From contig JALJCO010007916.1 in assembly GCA_023101725.1 (NCBI GenBank), positions 84,501 to 148,500 of the forward strand: 64,000 nucleotides of DNA, in the 5' to 3' direction. Shown here one piece after another: positions 53,061 through 63,749 of this stretch. This stretch comes from Atherinomorus stipes. Taxonomy: Eukaryota; Chordata; Actinopteri; Atheriniformes; Atherinidae. Positions within the stretch are counted from its first letter, which is position 1, and the number at the start of each line of letters is the position of its first letter. The position numbers and the translations under genes are program-made. Below the pieces are notes generated by a model. The model was not told the DNA's origin. It did no database searches and saw only the letters and a program-made list of their open reading frames with translations.

Positions 53061-53955
53061 CTGCAAAAAAAATTATGTTTGTGGATGTTTTTGTGGAGTT
53101 GATGTATTTGTTTCCAACATGTAAGTTATATTTATTTCTGATATGTAAACACATTAATGCAATCGGGTTATGATTATGTGATCGAAAACAGCTGTGAGAG
53201 GAAAGCAGGAGGAAGAGGTGCAGATAAAAGACCAAGAGCAGCAGTAGAGACCAGAAATGATCGCTCAGGTCTGGCTGTTGGAGGCGGAGGTGGGAGGAGG
53301 CTAGAAATGCTGCGCGTGTGCAGGTGCATGCTGGGATTTATCTGGCCGAGTATGCATAAGTCTCCTCTGATGCGTGCTGGGTAAAACCGGCGGAGGAAGT
53401 TCTTATCCGGGGATTTACAGTGTACTTGCCGAGAAGCAAACTTTGAAATGGAACATGACCGGGACTGCAGGTGATGATGTTTCACGAGTTCACGAGCACG
53501 CAACTATGCAGATTAAGAAGTGGCCAATGTTTTGAAAATAACAGGAAGTGATGTCAGCACGCATGTGCTCACTCCAAGACGGATTATGATAACGGACCAG
53601 CAGTGTTTCCATGATATCAGGAGAGCGCCCTCCAAGTCACAAAAGAAGTCATTTAAAGTGAGATTTCCTCTAGAACAGGTTCAGGCTTCGTCCCAGAGAA
53701 CAGAACAAAACAGGCGTTGTTTACCACAGACAGATGAAGAGGTCCAACTGTGCAGACTGGTTCAGATTCCCCGGAGCTCCTCATGTAAACAGAAATGTGC
53801 TTTTAAATGCTACAGAATCTGTTTCCATCGTGAGATAAATAATGTGAAATTCTGATCCATGGGCGATAACCTTTTATTTGAATTTGCGATCATGCAGTGG
53901 TTGGACATTTCTCCCTTCATTTGTGGCATTTCTGCTTCTCATTTTTCCTTTCCAG
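53061..53955. other. tmem94 intron 3, end
   Basis: No gene beyond the coming exon. Frames at 53174-53503 and 53520-53855 are open but not recognisable. A pyrimidine tract ending TTTTTCCTTTCCAG leads to exon 4. Confidence 0.45.
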
Positions 53956-54092
53956 TTCCGGTGTGGAGCTGGTAAATGCTGCAGCTCTACTCCTGCTGCT
54001 GCTGTTGAACCTGCTGTTGGTGAGGCACCAGGAGAGGCTGAGGAGGAGCGAGATGGTCCAGCGCCTCAGAGGCATCGTCGCACAGCTTAGCG
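53956..54092 (+). CDS. tmem94: tmem94 exon 4 (second membrane segment)
   Basis: The exon encodes (S)SGVELVNAAALLLLLLLNLL, then LVRHQERLRRSEMVQRLRGI and VAQLS. It matches human RGVGLVNASALFLLLLLNLV and the following RQDRLKRREVERRLRGI. The leucine-rich stretch is the second membrane segment, followed by a basic, cytosolic helix. The acceptor TTCCAG and donor GTGAGT are strong. The first base completes Ser from exon 3; the last base G begins an Asp codon completed in exon 5 (phase 1). Confidence 0.96.
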
Positions 54093-54882
54093 GTGAGTCA
54101 CAGCTGCAAATGAAGCACAATCATTGTACTTGTGTTCCAGCTGTGATGATGGGGGCCGATCTACTCTTGGTTGGATCAATCCCAATCTTCTCCCACTGAC
54201 ATGCAGAAAAGGTCTGATCACAGCCAAACTCTGTTTTATATCTACATGTGCTTGTTTTTACTACAGTGGTGACAGGATTTGATGTTAGAATGAGACAGAG
54301 CTGTTGATGTGTCTGTCAACCCATATTTAGTTGGTTATACACTCAACTATCCCAAGACACTTTTTCCAAAATTGCCACAAATGTATGAAACCCAGTGTGG
54401 TTGAATGAAATGAATTCTACCACGAAGGTGGTCTGTACATGAGTTTTGTGCTCAGGTAATCTGCAGGCCAGCTATTTAAAACTCACTGTTGTCTTTATGG
54501 ATGGATTTGGGAACATCTTTTTGATCGATTGTCGGGAGAATTAACGACCAGTTAATTTAATCATTAAGAAATGCGTGTTAAAAAATTATTCCACTTATTC
54601 CACAGGCGTATTTTTTTCTCATATACTGTACGTATTTATTTAAACTCCCCACTGCTCTACGGCCTCAATTGTCATCTCGGCGAGCAGGTCGGCAGTGGTG
54701 GTACATGATGGTGAGGTAGCTCTGCTGTTAAAGCGTTCCAGTTTGTTGTTATGACAACGCTAGCTGCTGTGGCTAACTTGTTTAGCAGCTCCTGCTTTCG
54801 CTTCTTGTATTTCAATGAACCTGGTGATGTTTTGCCGCGAAGGAAACTGATAGACTGTCAGTCTGTCATTTTCTGTACCGTT
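54093..54882. other. tmem94 intron 4, first part
   Basis: Unassigned intron sequence. No gene or clear repeat boundary before the SINE. Confidence 0.45.
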
Positions 54883-55222
54883 TATCCAGTTCAGGGTTGC
54901 GGCTATATCCCAGCTATTATCCGGCGAGAGGCGGGGGTACACCCTGGACAGGTCGCCAGTCTGTCACAGGGCCAACACAGAGAGACAAACGACATTCATA
55001 CCTAGGGACGATTTAGAGTGATCAATTAACCTGACATGCATGTGTTTGGATTGTGGGAGGAAGCCGGAGTACCCGGAGAGAACCCACGCATACACGGGGA
55101 GAACATGCAAACTCCACACAGGAAGGAACTGTTGGAAGTGCTTGAACCCCCTCCCCAGCCGGGAATCGAACATGCGACCTTCTTACTGTGAGACTGCGGT
55201 GTTAACCACCACACCACCGTGC
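54883..55222 (-). mobile_element. tRNA-derived SINE
   Basis: Read on the minus strand, it begins at about 55222 with GCACGGTGGTGTGGTGGTTA, has an A-box-like TGGTTAACACCG and a B-box-like GTTCGATTCCC at about 55159-55173. The body holds GTGTGGAGTTTGCATGTTCT, CTCCGGCTTCCTCCCACAAT and AACACATGCATGTCAGGTTA, as in an abundant fish SINE. It is diverged and lies in tmem94 intron 4. Confidence 0.8.
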
Positions 55223-55883
55223 ACTAAAATCATTTTAGAGATCGCAGACAGTCTGCCTGGTTTGCATCACAGCTCCTCCGGCTTCACACTGAGACAACGG
55301 TGGCTGAACGGAGGATTCATCACCTTTAAGCTCGGTCGGATCAGCATTTTTTAAATGGTGCATCATGAGAGCTGTTGTCAAGTTGCTTTTATAAAACATG
55401 TTGCAGCATTGTAACAATGTGAGGTGTCATTTTCTAACGTAAAATGGTCCCACACCAGACTTCGTCGTGCTTGCTTCATGTTTAGACCAGCCTTCTTTCA
55501 GCTGCTGTGACGGGGATGACGGCAGCTCGCAGGCGGCTTTCTCTGCTGTCTTTAGGCTACATCGCCCCCCGCTGGTAGGATATTTTATTACGGCCACATA
55601 GTGACATTTATTACACAGCTCCAAGATGTACACTACATGAATGAACTCTGTTTTATAACACCGTCGGATAATCCAGAAAAAATGATGTGATCGAAAAAAT
55701 TCTTAAGGATCAATTATCAGGAGCCAGGCTTCTGAATTATCTGTCATTAATTAATTGTGCCCATCTCTAGTTGTCTTGTTTCAGCTTTTATGTCCACTAC
55801 TACTGATCAGATCAGTGACATGTGACCTCTGTCTTGATGAGTTATGTCTTCATTCATGTTAGTCCTTTGTACTATCATCCCAG
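55223..55883. other. tmem94 intron 4, second part
   Basis: Unassigned. Contains a CTCF-like stretch (minus CCAGCGGGGGGCGA at about 55563-55576) and, near 55735-55770, AATTGTGCCCATCTCTA, which may be one end of a hAT-like element. It ends with an acceptor CATCCCAG. Confidence 0.45.
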
Positions 55884-56089
55884 ATTACCTGTCAGGATGT
55901 GTTGGGGAAGTGCGGTGGGCTCCATCTCTTTACCCTGACCTGTACACACCCTCATCCCCGTCGTGGTCCCTTCACTGGACCTACCGGGACTCTCAGCTGG
56001 TTAACCTGCCTGTCAGTCTGCTGGTGGAGGGAGACATCATCGCTCTGAGACCTGGACAGGAGGCCTTTGCGTCACTCAGAGGAATCAAG
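55884..56089 (+). CDS. tmem94: tmem94 exon 5
   Basis: The exon encodes (D)YLSGCVGEVRWAPSLYPD, LYTPSSPSWSLHWTYRDSQL, VNLPVSLLVEGDIIALRPGQ and EAFASLRGIK. It matches human TMEM94 closely (SWSLHWAYRDGHLVNLPVSL and VEGDIIALRPGQESFASLRG). The VEGDIIALRPGQ segment resembles the actuator-domain motif of P-type ATPases. Two bases complete the Asp codon begun in exon 4; the exon ends in phase 0 before GTGACC. Confidence 0.97.
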
Positions 56090-56125
56090 GTGACCATCAC
56101 TTAAATTCACGTGGGTCCTGACAGG
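56090..56125. other. tmem94 intron 5, start
   Basis: A short stretch between the exon donor and the hAT-like fragment. No feature recognised. Confidence 0.5.
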
Positions 56126-56500
56126 TCCTAAATTAATCCTATTGTCAATCAAGGGTTTTTTTCATACTTTAGTCCTGCTATATGCAGAAAATACATTAAC
56201 TTTACTTGAACTTAAAGGCTAAAACCGAGCCAGAAATCTGGGAGTAGTCCAGGACTGAGACCTGAATTTCAGTTTCACATTAAGACAGTTGTAAAGTCAG
56301 CCTGTGAGGATCAGCAGTATTCTGGACTAAACTGCCGCCATCTGAAGGACTTTAGGGAGACATGTAAGGACAGGGTTTCAGTAGTCTAGTCGACTAAAGA
56401 TAAATGCAGAATTCCTGGTAAGACACCTTTTAATCCTAAAGATGTTCTACAAGTGAAAAAGTAATGTGATCAATCAGGATTAATATTTTTACAGCTCTAA
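56126..56500. mobile_element. hAT-like MITE, second copy of the 9693 family
   Basis: It follows 9693-10098 along almost its whole length (CCTAAATTAATCCTATTGTC, AGGACTTTAGGGAGACATGT, GTTTCAGTAGTCTAGT). The right end ACAGCTCTAA meets a short AT tract; the outermost left bases are missing. No coding sequence. Confidence 0.82.
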
Positions 56501-56707
56501 TATATATATCATTAATGTACACCCAGCACCCCATCTTGACAGAAACAAACAGAAATGTAGAGTTTTTTGCAAATTTATTTAAAAAAAGAAAAACTGAAAT
56601 ATCACATGGTCAAGTATTCAGACCCTTCGCTCAGGACTGAGTAGAAGTACTTCTGAGCTGGTACATCCATGAGTCTTCTTGGGAATGATGCAACAAGTGT
56701 TTCACAC

Positions 56708-57532
56708 CGGGGGGGGGGAGGGGGGGGGAAGGGAGGAAGGAAAGGCTACATAGCGAGAAAAGGGAGGGAAGGGGCCCAGTGGATGTATACAGGGAATACG
56801 GCGTCACCAACCTGACACAGATGCAGCGATTACGTCCAGTTTAAGAAGAAAACAGCATCATAGTTCCAGTAACACGTTTCCCTGAATTATTTCTTTCACC
56901 CATGACCCGGATTCAGTTCATAGTTAATACTAAAGATATATCACACGGGTTCAGCACATTGGATCTGTCTTCATCTGACCGGAGCGGTACAGAAACAGGG
57001 ATGATGAGGATGATGAAGGACTGTCATTGCAAACCCCATGTCAATGTGCGCAGCTGAACACACGCGCGCACAACGGGGAGAATTATAAACTGGAATCATC
57101 ACAAACATCAGTTTCCTTCAGAGATAAAAAACACGAACATGATGAGAAACGTTGATTAGTTCGTGTTTCTTTGTGGTGTTTGGCCGTTAAAACCACATGA
57201 AGCTCCTGAGGAGGAGACGGAGCCACAACATCCATCAGTCTGAGTGTCCATGATTTTTCTATTAGTAATTTATTCTGTATAGTTTCCATTGATTTCATTC
57301 ATTAGTCAGATCTGATATTCACTTTCATATTAATTCAACATAATGATTAATTTAATAGATTAATTGACATTAATTTAAAATTACATTACAAGTAACGGAA
57401 AAATTACTTTTCCAAGTAATTAGTTATTTTTATAAAGCTGTAACTCAGTTACTAACGCCATTACTTTTTTTGGAGAAGTGATTAGTAACTATAATTAATT
57501 ACTTTTTTAAAGTAATGTTCCCAACACTGCTC
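56708..57532. mobile_element. insert in Tc1 copy 2 with one hAT-like end
   Basis: It begins with a poly-G/GGA stretch (56709-56740) and ends CAACACTG, the reverse of CAGTGTTGGGAACATTACTT, a typical fish hAT end. The left end of such an element is not visible, and the G-rich start may hide a sequence gap. No gene is recognised. Confidence 0.45.
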
Positions 57533-57539
57533 CTTTGTT

Positions 57540-58306
57540 ATTTCAGCTGTGTGTGAGGGTCATTGTCTTGTTGGAAGGTGAACCTTCGGCCCAGTCTGAG
57601 CTCCTGAACTCTGGAAGAGCTTTTCTTCCAGAATATCTCTGTACTTGGTCGCATTCATCTTTCCTTCAACTGCAACCAGTCGTCCTGTCCCTGCAGCTGA
57701 AAAACACCCCCATAGCATGATGCTGCCACCACCATGTTTCACTGTTGGGATGGTATTGGGCAGGTGATGAGCAGTACCTGGTTTTCTCCACACATACCGC
57801 TTAGAATGAACTCCAGAAAGTTCAATCTTGGTCTCATCAGACCAGAGAATCTTATTTCTCTCAGTCTGGGAGTCCTTCATGTGTTTTTGGCAAACTCTAT
57901 GCGGGCTTTCATATGTCTGCACTGAGGAGAGGCTTCCATCGGCCACTCTGCCATAAAGCCCCGACTGGTGGAGGCTGCAGTGATAGTTGACTTTGTGGAA
58001 CTTTCTCCATCTCCCTACTGCATCTCTGGAGCTCAGCCACAGTGATCTTTGGCTTCTTCTTTACTCTCTCACCAAGGCTCTTCTCCCACCATTGCTCAGT
58101 TTGGCTGGACGGCCGGGTCTAGGAAGAGTTCTGGTCGTCCCAAACTTCTTCCATGTAAGGACTATGGAGGCCACCGTGCTCTTAGGAACCTTTAGTGCTG
58201 CAGAAACTCTTTTGTAACCTTGTCCAGATCTGTGTCTCGCCACAATTCTGTCTCTGAGCTCCTTGGACAGTTCCTTCCACCTCATGATCCTCATTTGCTC
58301 TGACAT
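57540..58306 (-). pseudogene. Tc1-like transposase remnant, copy 2
   Basis: It starts at 58306 with MSEQMRIMRWKELSKELRD and an N-terminal helix-turn-helix (VPKSTVASIVLTWKKFG). Further pieces read [19 protein letters not shown] and [20 protein letters not shown], then [14 protein letters not shown]. Frame changes lie near 58061 and 57946; the C-terminal third with the last catalytic residues is missing because the element is interrupted. It is better preserved than copy 1 in the middle part. Confidence 0.88.
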
Positions 58307-58374
58307 GCACTGTGAGCTGGAAGCTCTTATACAGACAGGTGTGTGCCTTTCCTAATCAAGTCCAATCAGTTTAA

Positions 58375-59749
58375 GGGTGTCATAACCTAGTGTTTTACAT
58401 ACACAATCCTTCTTAAAGGGACTAGAGGCAGGAATTTAAATAAAAACAAACATGCATGTCCATTTTTTAAAATAATAATAGGTGATTAAGCGCTAAATAC
58501 CAAAAATAGCGATCCCACACATGTTTCTCTGCGTTGCCTTGAACAGGCTGTGTGCTGCAAAAGGCGCTGCAATTCGATGTCTGAATTTCCCGCGCTGCCC
58601 TGCGGACATGACGTCAAATGACGCTACATCTGCAGTTTTAATACAGGGAGAAGACGGTCGCGGTAAATTCAAACACTGTAAGCGATAGTTATGGATTCTT
58701 CTGCCGTCAGCAAACGATCCAGTTCAACTGAAAGACACTAAAAAGTAAAACTATGAAGAAAAAGTGTAGTAAACAACATTATAGCTTCAGTTTGTGCACG
58801 CTCCCGTGGCAGCTTGGCTCGTGGCTGCAGGTACCTGAAGCGCCAGTCGCGAGTTTCGTTTCCTAATCTTGCCTCAAGTCCCTGTAAATTATCTTCAAAT
58901 GAATTTTTTATCATAGTTGGGTGGGAGGAAAATTTAATGAGCTCATTTTAACCTCTTTTCATTCCCAACTTTTGTTTGTCGCGAGAATACGCACGAGAAT
59001 TAGACCTATCTGTAAACGCGTTCACAAGGCAAGAGTCAAAGCCAAAACCAAGTTTTATCAGGACAGATCAAGTGAGGAAAAATGATGTCCCAACACAGAA
59101 AAATGTGATAAAAACGTAACGGTACGGTTGATAGAGAGAATCCACGGAGTAAAAGGGCTGGATTCTGATGAATGTAAGGAGCGGACGTCTGACGTGAAGT
59201 TAACCAAACGGCAACAACTGTTTTAGCTTTTGTAGCTACATTAGCAGCTTGTCCGCTCGTCTACCATCATTTACTGGTCTCTGACACAAAAGATAATAAG
59301 TTACACAGCAGCAACACTTACCGACTGCACATCCTCACTGATTAATATAATCCACTGCTCCCTGGTCCGTTAATCCACTGTTACAGCACTGAAAACTGCA
59401 GAATTTCTGCCAAAACGGCACAGCATGGGTCTTTTTTTTTTTTCCCTGGTTGTCGACGTCACATCATCCTCCTCCTCTCTGACAAAGCTGGTCATTAATC
59501 CACATTAATCCACGGCAGGTAATCAGCTGATTTCAGGTGGTGCTAAAGAGGCAAGCTAAGAAACTAGCAGCCTCTGAAGTTCACGTCATCCGCGTCCAAA
59601 AAACAAAATTGCGTACTGTGGAGAGATTCTGGTGAGAAGAGAGAGCTCACACTCAAAATCGAAGCCACTTTCACTCTGCAGTTTCTGGCACATTTTAACT
59701 GAGGTCCTGTTTTAACATTAAAAAGTGGAATTTCCGGGTGATGACTCCT
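58375..59749. mobile_element. TTAA-target element nested in Tc1 copy 2
   Basis: It is flanked by TTAA (58371-58374 and 59750-59753), and removing it restores CAGTTTAATTAAACAC, the sequence found uninterrupted in Tc1 copy 1. The ends GGGTGTCATAACC and, reversed, GGAGTCATCACCC are only roughly mirrored. It carries a nested TTAA MITE at 58417-58883. No transposase is recognisable in 1.4 kb. Confidence 0.85.
58417..58883. mobile_element. TTAA-target MITE, copy without the internal duplication
   Basis: The same family as 26883-27554, with ends AGGGACTAGAGGCAGGAATT and, reversed, AGGGACTTGAGGCAAGATTA. The left flank is TTAA; the right flank is GTAA, one change from TTAA. It has one copy of the segment that is doubled in its relative. 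Confidence 0.88.
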
Positions 59750-60121
59750 TTAATTAAACACAGCTGGACTCCAATGTACGAGCAGAATCATCTCAAGGAG
59801 GATCAGAAGAAATGGACAGCCTATGAGTTAAATATGAGTGTCACTGCACAGGGTCTGAATACTTATAACCATGTTTCTTATCTTTTTTTTTTTTACATGT
59901 CCTGTCCAGTATCATGGCAGCAGAATGGGGATCTGACTGCTGTGTTGTGCCAGTTTTTCTTTTTTAATAAATATGCAAAAATTTCTACATTTCTGTTTTT
60001 TTTTTCTGTCAAGATGGGGGGCTGAGTGATGAGAATGAGAAATGAAATTAACTTTTTTGATTTTAGCAAATGACTGCAATGAAACAGAGTTGAACGTTTG
60101 AAGGGGTCTGAATACTTTCCG

Positions 60122-60183
60122 TATCCACTGTGTGTGTGTATATATATGTGTGTATATATATATATATGTACTTATACACACAC
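60122..60183. repeat. GT/AT microsatellite between two Tc1-like elements
   Basis: GT and AT runs join the right end of Tc1 copy 2 to the next Tc1-like element. Confidence 0.9.
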
Positions 60184-60184
60184 C

Positions 60185-60945
60185 AGCCACTTTATTAGGT
60201 ACACCTGTCCAACTGCTCATTAACGGAAATTTCTTATCAGCCAATCACATGGCAGCAACTCAATGCATTTAGTTATGTAGACATGGTGAAGACGATCTGC
60301 TGCAGTTCAAACCAGCATCAGAATGAGGAAGAACGGTGATTTACGTGACTTTGAACGTGGCATGGTTGTTGGTCTGAGTATTTCAGAAACTGCTGATCTA
60401 CTGGGATTTTCCTGCACAACCATCTCTAGGGTTTACAGAGAACGGTCCCAGAAAGAGAAAATATCCAGTGAGCAGCAGTTTGTGGGTGCAAATGCCTTGT
60501 TGATGCCAGAGGTCAGAGGTCAGAGAAGAATGGCCAGACTGGTTCCAGCTGATAGAAAGGCAACAGGAATCCAAATAAGCACTTGTTCCAACCGAAGTCT
60601 GCAGAAGAGCATCTCTGAATGCACAACACATCCAACCTGGAAGCAGATGGGCTACAGCAGCAGAAGACCACACCGGGTGCCGCTCCTGTCAGCTAAGAAC
60701 AGGAAACTGAGGCTACAATTCACACAGACTCACCAACATTGGACAGTAGAAGATGGAGAAATGTTGCCTTGTCTGATGAGTCTCCATTTCTGCTACCAAA
60801 TTCAGATGTGGGCTCAGAATTTGGTGTCACCAACATGAAAGCATGGATCCATCCTGCCTTGTATCAACGGTTCAGCTTGGTGGTGGTGGTGTAATGGTGT
60901 GGGACAGATTTTCTTGGTCCACTTTGAGCCCCTTCGTAGGCTGTT
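60185..60945 (+). mobile_element. Tc1-like transposon, fourth family, 3'-truncated
   Basis: It starts near CAGCCACTTTATTAGGTACA, a well-known fish Tc1-like terminal repeat. The transposase follows on the plus strand but ends at about 60930, so the right half and right terminal repeat are missing. Confidence 0.85.
60323..60930 (+). pseudogene. Tc1-like transposase, fourth family, truncated
   Basis: It begins MRKNGDLRDFERGMVVGLS and has a helix-turn-helix ISETADLLGFSCTTISRVYR, then RGQRRMARLVPADRKATGIQ and YSSRRPHRVPLLSAKNRKLR. The frame changes near 60750, just before the first catalytic Asp; a further part in another frame (GGGGVMVWDRFSWSTL-like) is visible to about 60930. The remaining DDE part is gone. 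Family members are about 340 residues long. Confidence 0.88.
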
Positions 60946-61088
60946 TAACGTGGCTGTTTAACCACCACAGCCTACCTGAGTATTGAGAATTTTCCTCAGG
61001 ACACATATTTTTAATCCAACTGTGGCAACCAAAGCATATTTGGTTAGGAATGCATGTATCCTTCGCTAAGTCTCTGGAGTCCCTGGAG
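60946..61088. other. tmem94 intron 5 spacer
   Basis: Spacer after the truncated Tc1-like element. No feature recognised; the last 8 bp (61081-61088) form the left flank of the next hAT element. Confidence 0.45.
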
Positions 61089-61162
61089 TAAGGTGACCAG
61101 ATCCCATCCAACCAAATGTGGGACAAAGACTCAATAAGTGTGGGACAATGTGGGACAATTAC

Positions 61163-61164
<2 letters not shown>

Positions 61165-61200
<36 letters not shown>

Positions 61201-61216
61201 ACACACACACACACGT
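61165..61216. repeat. AT/CA microsatellite
   Basis: AT and CA runs immediately left of the Tc1-derived MITE; the TA target of the MITE lies at its edge. Confidence 0.9.
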
Positions 61217-61221
61217 ATACA

Positions 61222-61677
61222 GTTGTCCTCAAAATTATTCACACCCTCCCATTAAAGAAGGGGGGAAACTCAGTTGCCAGTGAAATAAGTTAAAATTGAC
61301 AAAAGTAATAATAAATAAAAATTCTATAAAAATCATGACATTGATTTTGAATTGTGGTTCAACAGAATTATTAAAAACAAACACATAGAAAATAAAACAA
61401 GTAAACAAGCATGATGGGGCTCCTAGGCGAAAATGACTGTTTTGGTATTTTGGTCCACTGTTTATGAGCGAGGTGCTCTTAACTTCTTTGGTACAGTTTT
61501 ATTTTTTTATTTTTTATTTTTTTAACCACAATTCAAAAGCAATAATTTATTTCACTAAATCATAATTTTGTAAATTTTTATTTATTGTTTGTTTCTTTTA
61601 TTTCTTGTTATTTGAGTAATTATTGTCATTTAGCCTTTTCTTTAATGGGAGGGTATGAAGAATTTTGAGGACGACTG
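61222..61677. mobile_element. Tc1-derived MITE
   Basis: The ends CAGTTGTCCTCAAAATTATT and, reversed, CACAGTCGTCCTCAAAATTC are inverted repeats (about 40 bp including ACCCTCCCATTAAAG). TA flanks the left end. No transposase. A diverged relative lies at 29588-30118. Confidence 0.85.
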
Positions 61678-62164
61678 TGGGCACATACAGGCTACACACA
61701 TTCGAATTCAACTTTGCTGATGTCAGAGAACTTGACAAACACTTTTATACTATTTCACAGTTTCTTTCAAGTTACCCGACTTTAGATGGGCTATGTGTCA
61801 TCAAACAGAAGAACCAGTCACGGCCTTGTTCTGCGACCAGCGCTGTCTCAGAGTCTGGAATCATGACCGACAGGGGCGTCTCCAGCCTTTAAGGACAACC
61901 TGGGCTTGGCCCGGAGTTGGACCAGAGAAATTTGAAAAAAATTAGGCGAGCTTTTCTCTAGTCTTCCGCTTCAAAAATGTGTTTTAAAAGGCAATAATAG
62001 ACATAATGGAGTGTATAAATTGTCATTTAAATTAAAAAAGAATTAAAATTAACCACAAAATCAACAATGAAATGTTGACCATTATGTTGCTAAAACACAT
62101 TTGCTGCACTCACGTAGAACAGTTCATACAGTATTCCCCTTTTGTCTTCTCTTTGACTCATCAC

Positions 62165-62340
62165 TGACCCTCCTCATCATCACATGTTCTCTTCTCACCT
62201 GCTCTTCTTATCTCATTATTTTCTCTTCTTTTTCTTCCTAATTTGTTCTCTTCTCTCCTATTTGTTCTCTTCTTCTCATCGCTTGTTCTCCTTTTCTCAT
62301 ACTCATTTGTTCTCATTTTCTCCTGATTTATTCATAGATA
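62165..62340. repeat. TTCTC-rich low-complexity tract
   Basis: Degenerate repeats of TTCTCTTCTC and TTTGTTCTC over about 175 bp, a polypyrimidine tract on the plus strand inside the hAT-like element. Confidence 0.85.
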
Positions 62341-63487
62341 GGTTTCATAAATCAGAAACTGTGCTTTAATTAATCTACAGTCCCTGAAGAACACCTGAGT
62401 CCAGGTTTGAAAAGTCTACCTGTTGTAGTTTTTACACAGGACCTCCTTAAATGTTGTCAGTAGAAAATTATTTGAGTGGAATTGTCCTTTAAGCCAAAAT
62501 CGAAACAGAAGCTGGGAAAGAAGTTGCTGCTAACTTCAGCCTTGTTTTTTATGTTGGGGGGGGGGGTTTCATGTTGACTTTTTTATATTGTTTTTAAGGA
62601 GAAAAAAAAGAGTCAACACTGTGATATCTTACCTTTTACTTTCCTGCTGAAAAGCTGAGGATGTAACTGCTGCTCTCTTGGATTTTCTGTCCATCTCTGC
62701 TCTCATCATCTGCTTTAATCTGACTGCTGCTCTCCTCTGCACATGCGCACACGGAGCTGACAAAAAACGTACTTAAGCTTCGTCTGACATCAAAGATGGG
62801 GGCTAACCGGGCCTCGGGCGTCACACACATGCTCACTCACACACCACACCAACGGGAGATAGACTGGACCTTCGCGCATTTGTGGTGCGTTCAAGTACTG
62901 GTAGAAAGCTGGGTCATTTGTATTTTCGTCGGATTTTTTTCAGAAAAAGGTGGTTAAACAGTAAATTCATACCCGAGGCTAGACTCAAAACATTCGGGGC
63001 TGAAGCTCCGGGAAAATCGGCTGGCGACGCCACTGATGACCGTTGCTTCCTTATTTCCACATTCGGACCTGTATGACTGCAGTGTTGCAGAGTGTGGCTG
63101 GTAAACACTAGAATGACTGCAAACATTTCTTCTTTTTTTTTCTTTTTCTTCTTCTTTTTTTTTTTTTTTTAAAAATCTTTCTCGGATTTTTCAAGCCGTT
63201 TCACATCGTGCTCCCCGCTGTGCAACAAAGAAAAATTACTCTGATAAACATGGACCTGCATTCAAGTCCCGCCTCCGAGACTGATTGACATTAGAGTCAA
63301 TCAAATCAGACTTCGGGCTGTGATGGCAGCTCTCACTGCTGCACTATCGGCACACAGTCAGTTTATAAATGACAGCCTCAAACACAAAACGGGAGCAATG
63401 CGGGACAGCGTCTTCATTTGCGGGACGTGTGGAAAGTGATGGAAATGCGGGACTGTCCCGCACAAAGCAGGACGTCTGGTCACCCTA

Positions 63488-63597
63488 CTCTAGAGGTCAG
63501 AGGTCAGAGGTCAGAGGTCAGTGGTAAGTCAGTTGTGATCAGCTGGTCCAGACCAGAGCTTTAAAATGGAGCCATTTTTGTTTTTGTTTTTTCTCAG
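63488..63597 (+). other. tmem94 intron 5 end with 7-bp AGAGGTC repeat
   Basis: AGAGGTC repeats four to five times at about 63491-63522, giving direct AGGTCA half-sites with 1-bp spacing. The intron ends with a T-rich tract and TTTTCTCAG at 63597. Confidence 0.75.
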
Positions 63598-63749
63598 GAT
63601 GATGAACACATAGTGTTGGAACCAGGAGATTTATTTCCTCCGTTCTCCCCACCTCCTTCACCTCGAGCCTCAGAGAGAAGAGGACCTCAGAGCCCCCAGC
63701 AACACCGGCTCTTCAGAGTGGTTCGGACCCCTGTTTTGGACCCGGTCAG
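63598..63749 (+). CDS. tmem94: tmem94 exon 6
   Basis: The exon encodes DDEHIVLEPGDLFPPFSPPP, SPRASERRGPQSPQQHRLFR and VVRTPVLDPV plus two bases of an Arg or Ser codon. It matches human TMEM94 (DDEHIVLEPGDLFPPFSPPP, GPQSPQQHRLFRVLETPV) and continues exon 5 directly (SLRGIK then DDEH). The acceptor is TTCTCAG and the donor GTAAGA. A proline-rich stretch at about residues 214-221 follows the second PGD-type motif of the actuator-like domain. The following exons lie right of the window. Confidence 0.97.

Larger units (their letters stand above)
56509..60130 (-). mobile_element. Tc1-like transposon, copy 2, with several insertions
   Basis: Same family as 6622-7907. The left outer repeat is missing; it starts within CATTAATGTACACCCAGCAC. 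The right end is TGAATACTTTCCGTATCCAC. Two insertions split it: about 56708-57532 (G-rich run, then a segment ending AGTAATGTTCCCAACACTG, like a hAT end) and 58375-59749 (TTAA-target element). Without them the element would be about 1.4 kb. Confidence 0.88.
61089..63487. mobile_element. hAT-like transposon with GGTGACCAGA ends
   Basis: The ends TAAGGTGACCAGATCCCATC and, reversed, TAGGGTGACCAGACGTCCTG are inverted repeats. Flanks CCCTGGAG and CTCTAGAG match at 6 of 8 positions, as expected of an old hAT duplication. The subterminal regions repeat GTGGGACA and GCGGGAC motifs. A Tc1-derived MITE (61222-61677) is nested. No transposase is recognisable; the region at 62880-63126 has open frames only. 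Confidence 0.78.

Noticed and set aside
55150..55222. A possible tRNA gene on the minus strand, from A-box and B-box-like motifs
   Set aside because: The sequence continues into a body found in fish SINEs and does not form a complete cloverleaf by eye. It is a tRNA-derived SINE head.
60323..60838. A potentially active Tc1-like transposase
   Set aside because: The 171-codon frame loses the family sequence before the catalytic domain, and the right half and right terminal repeat are missing.
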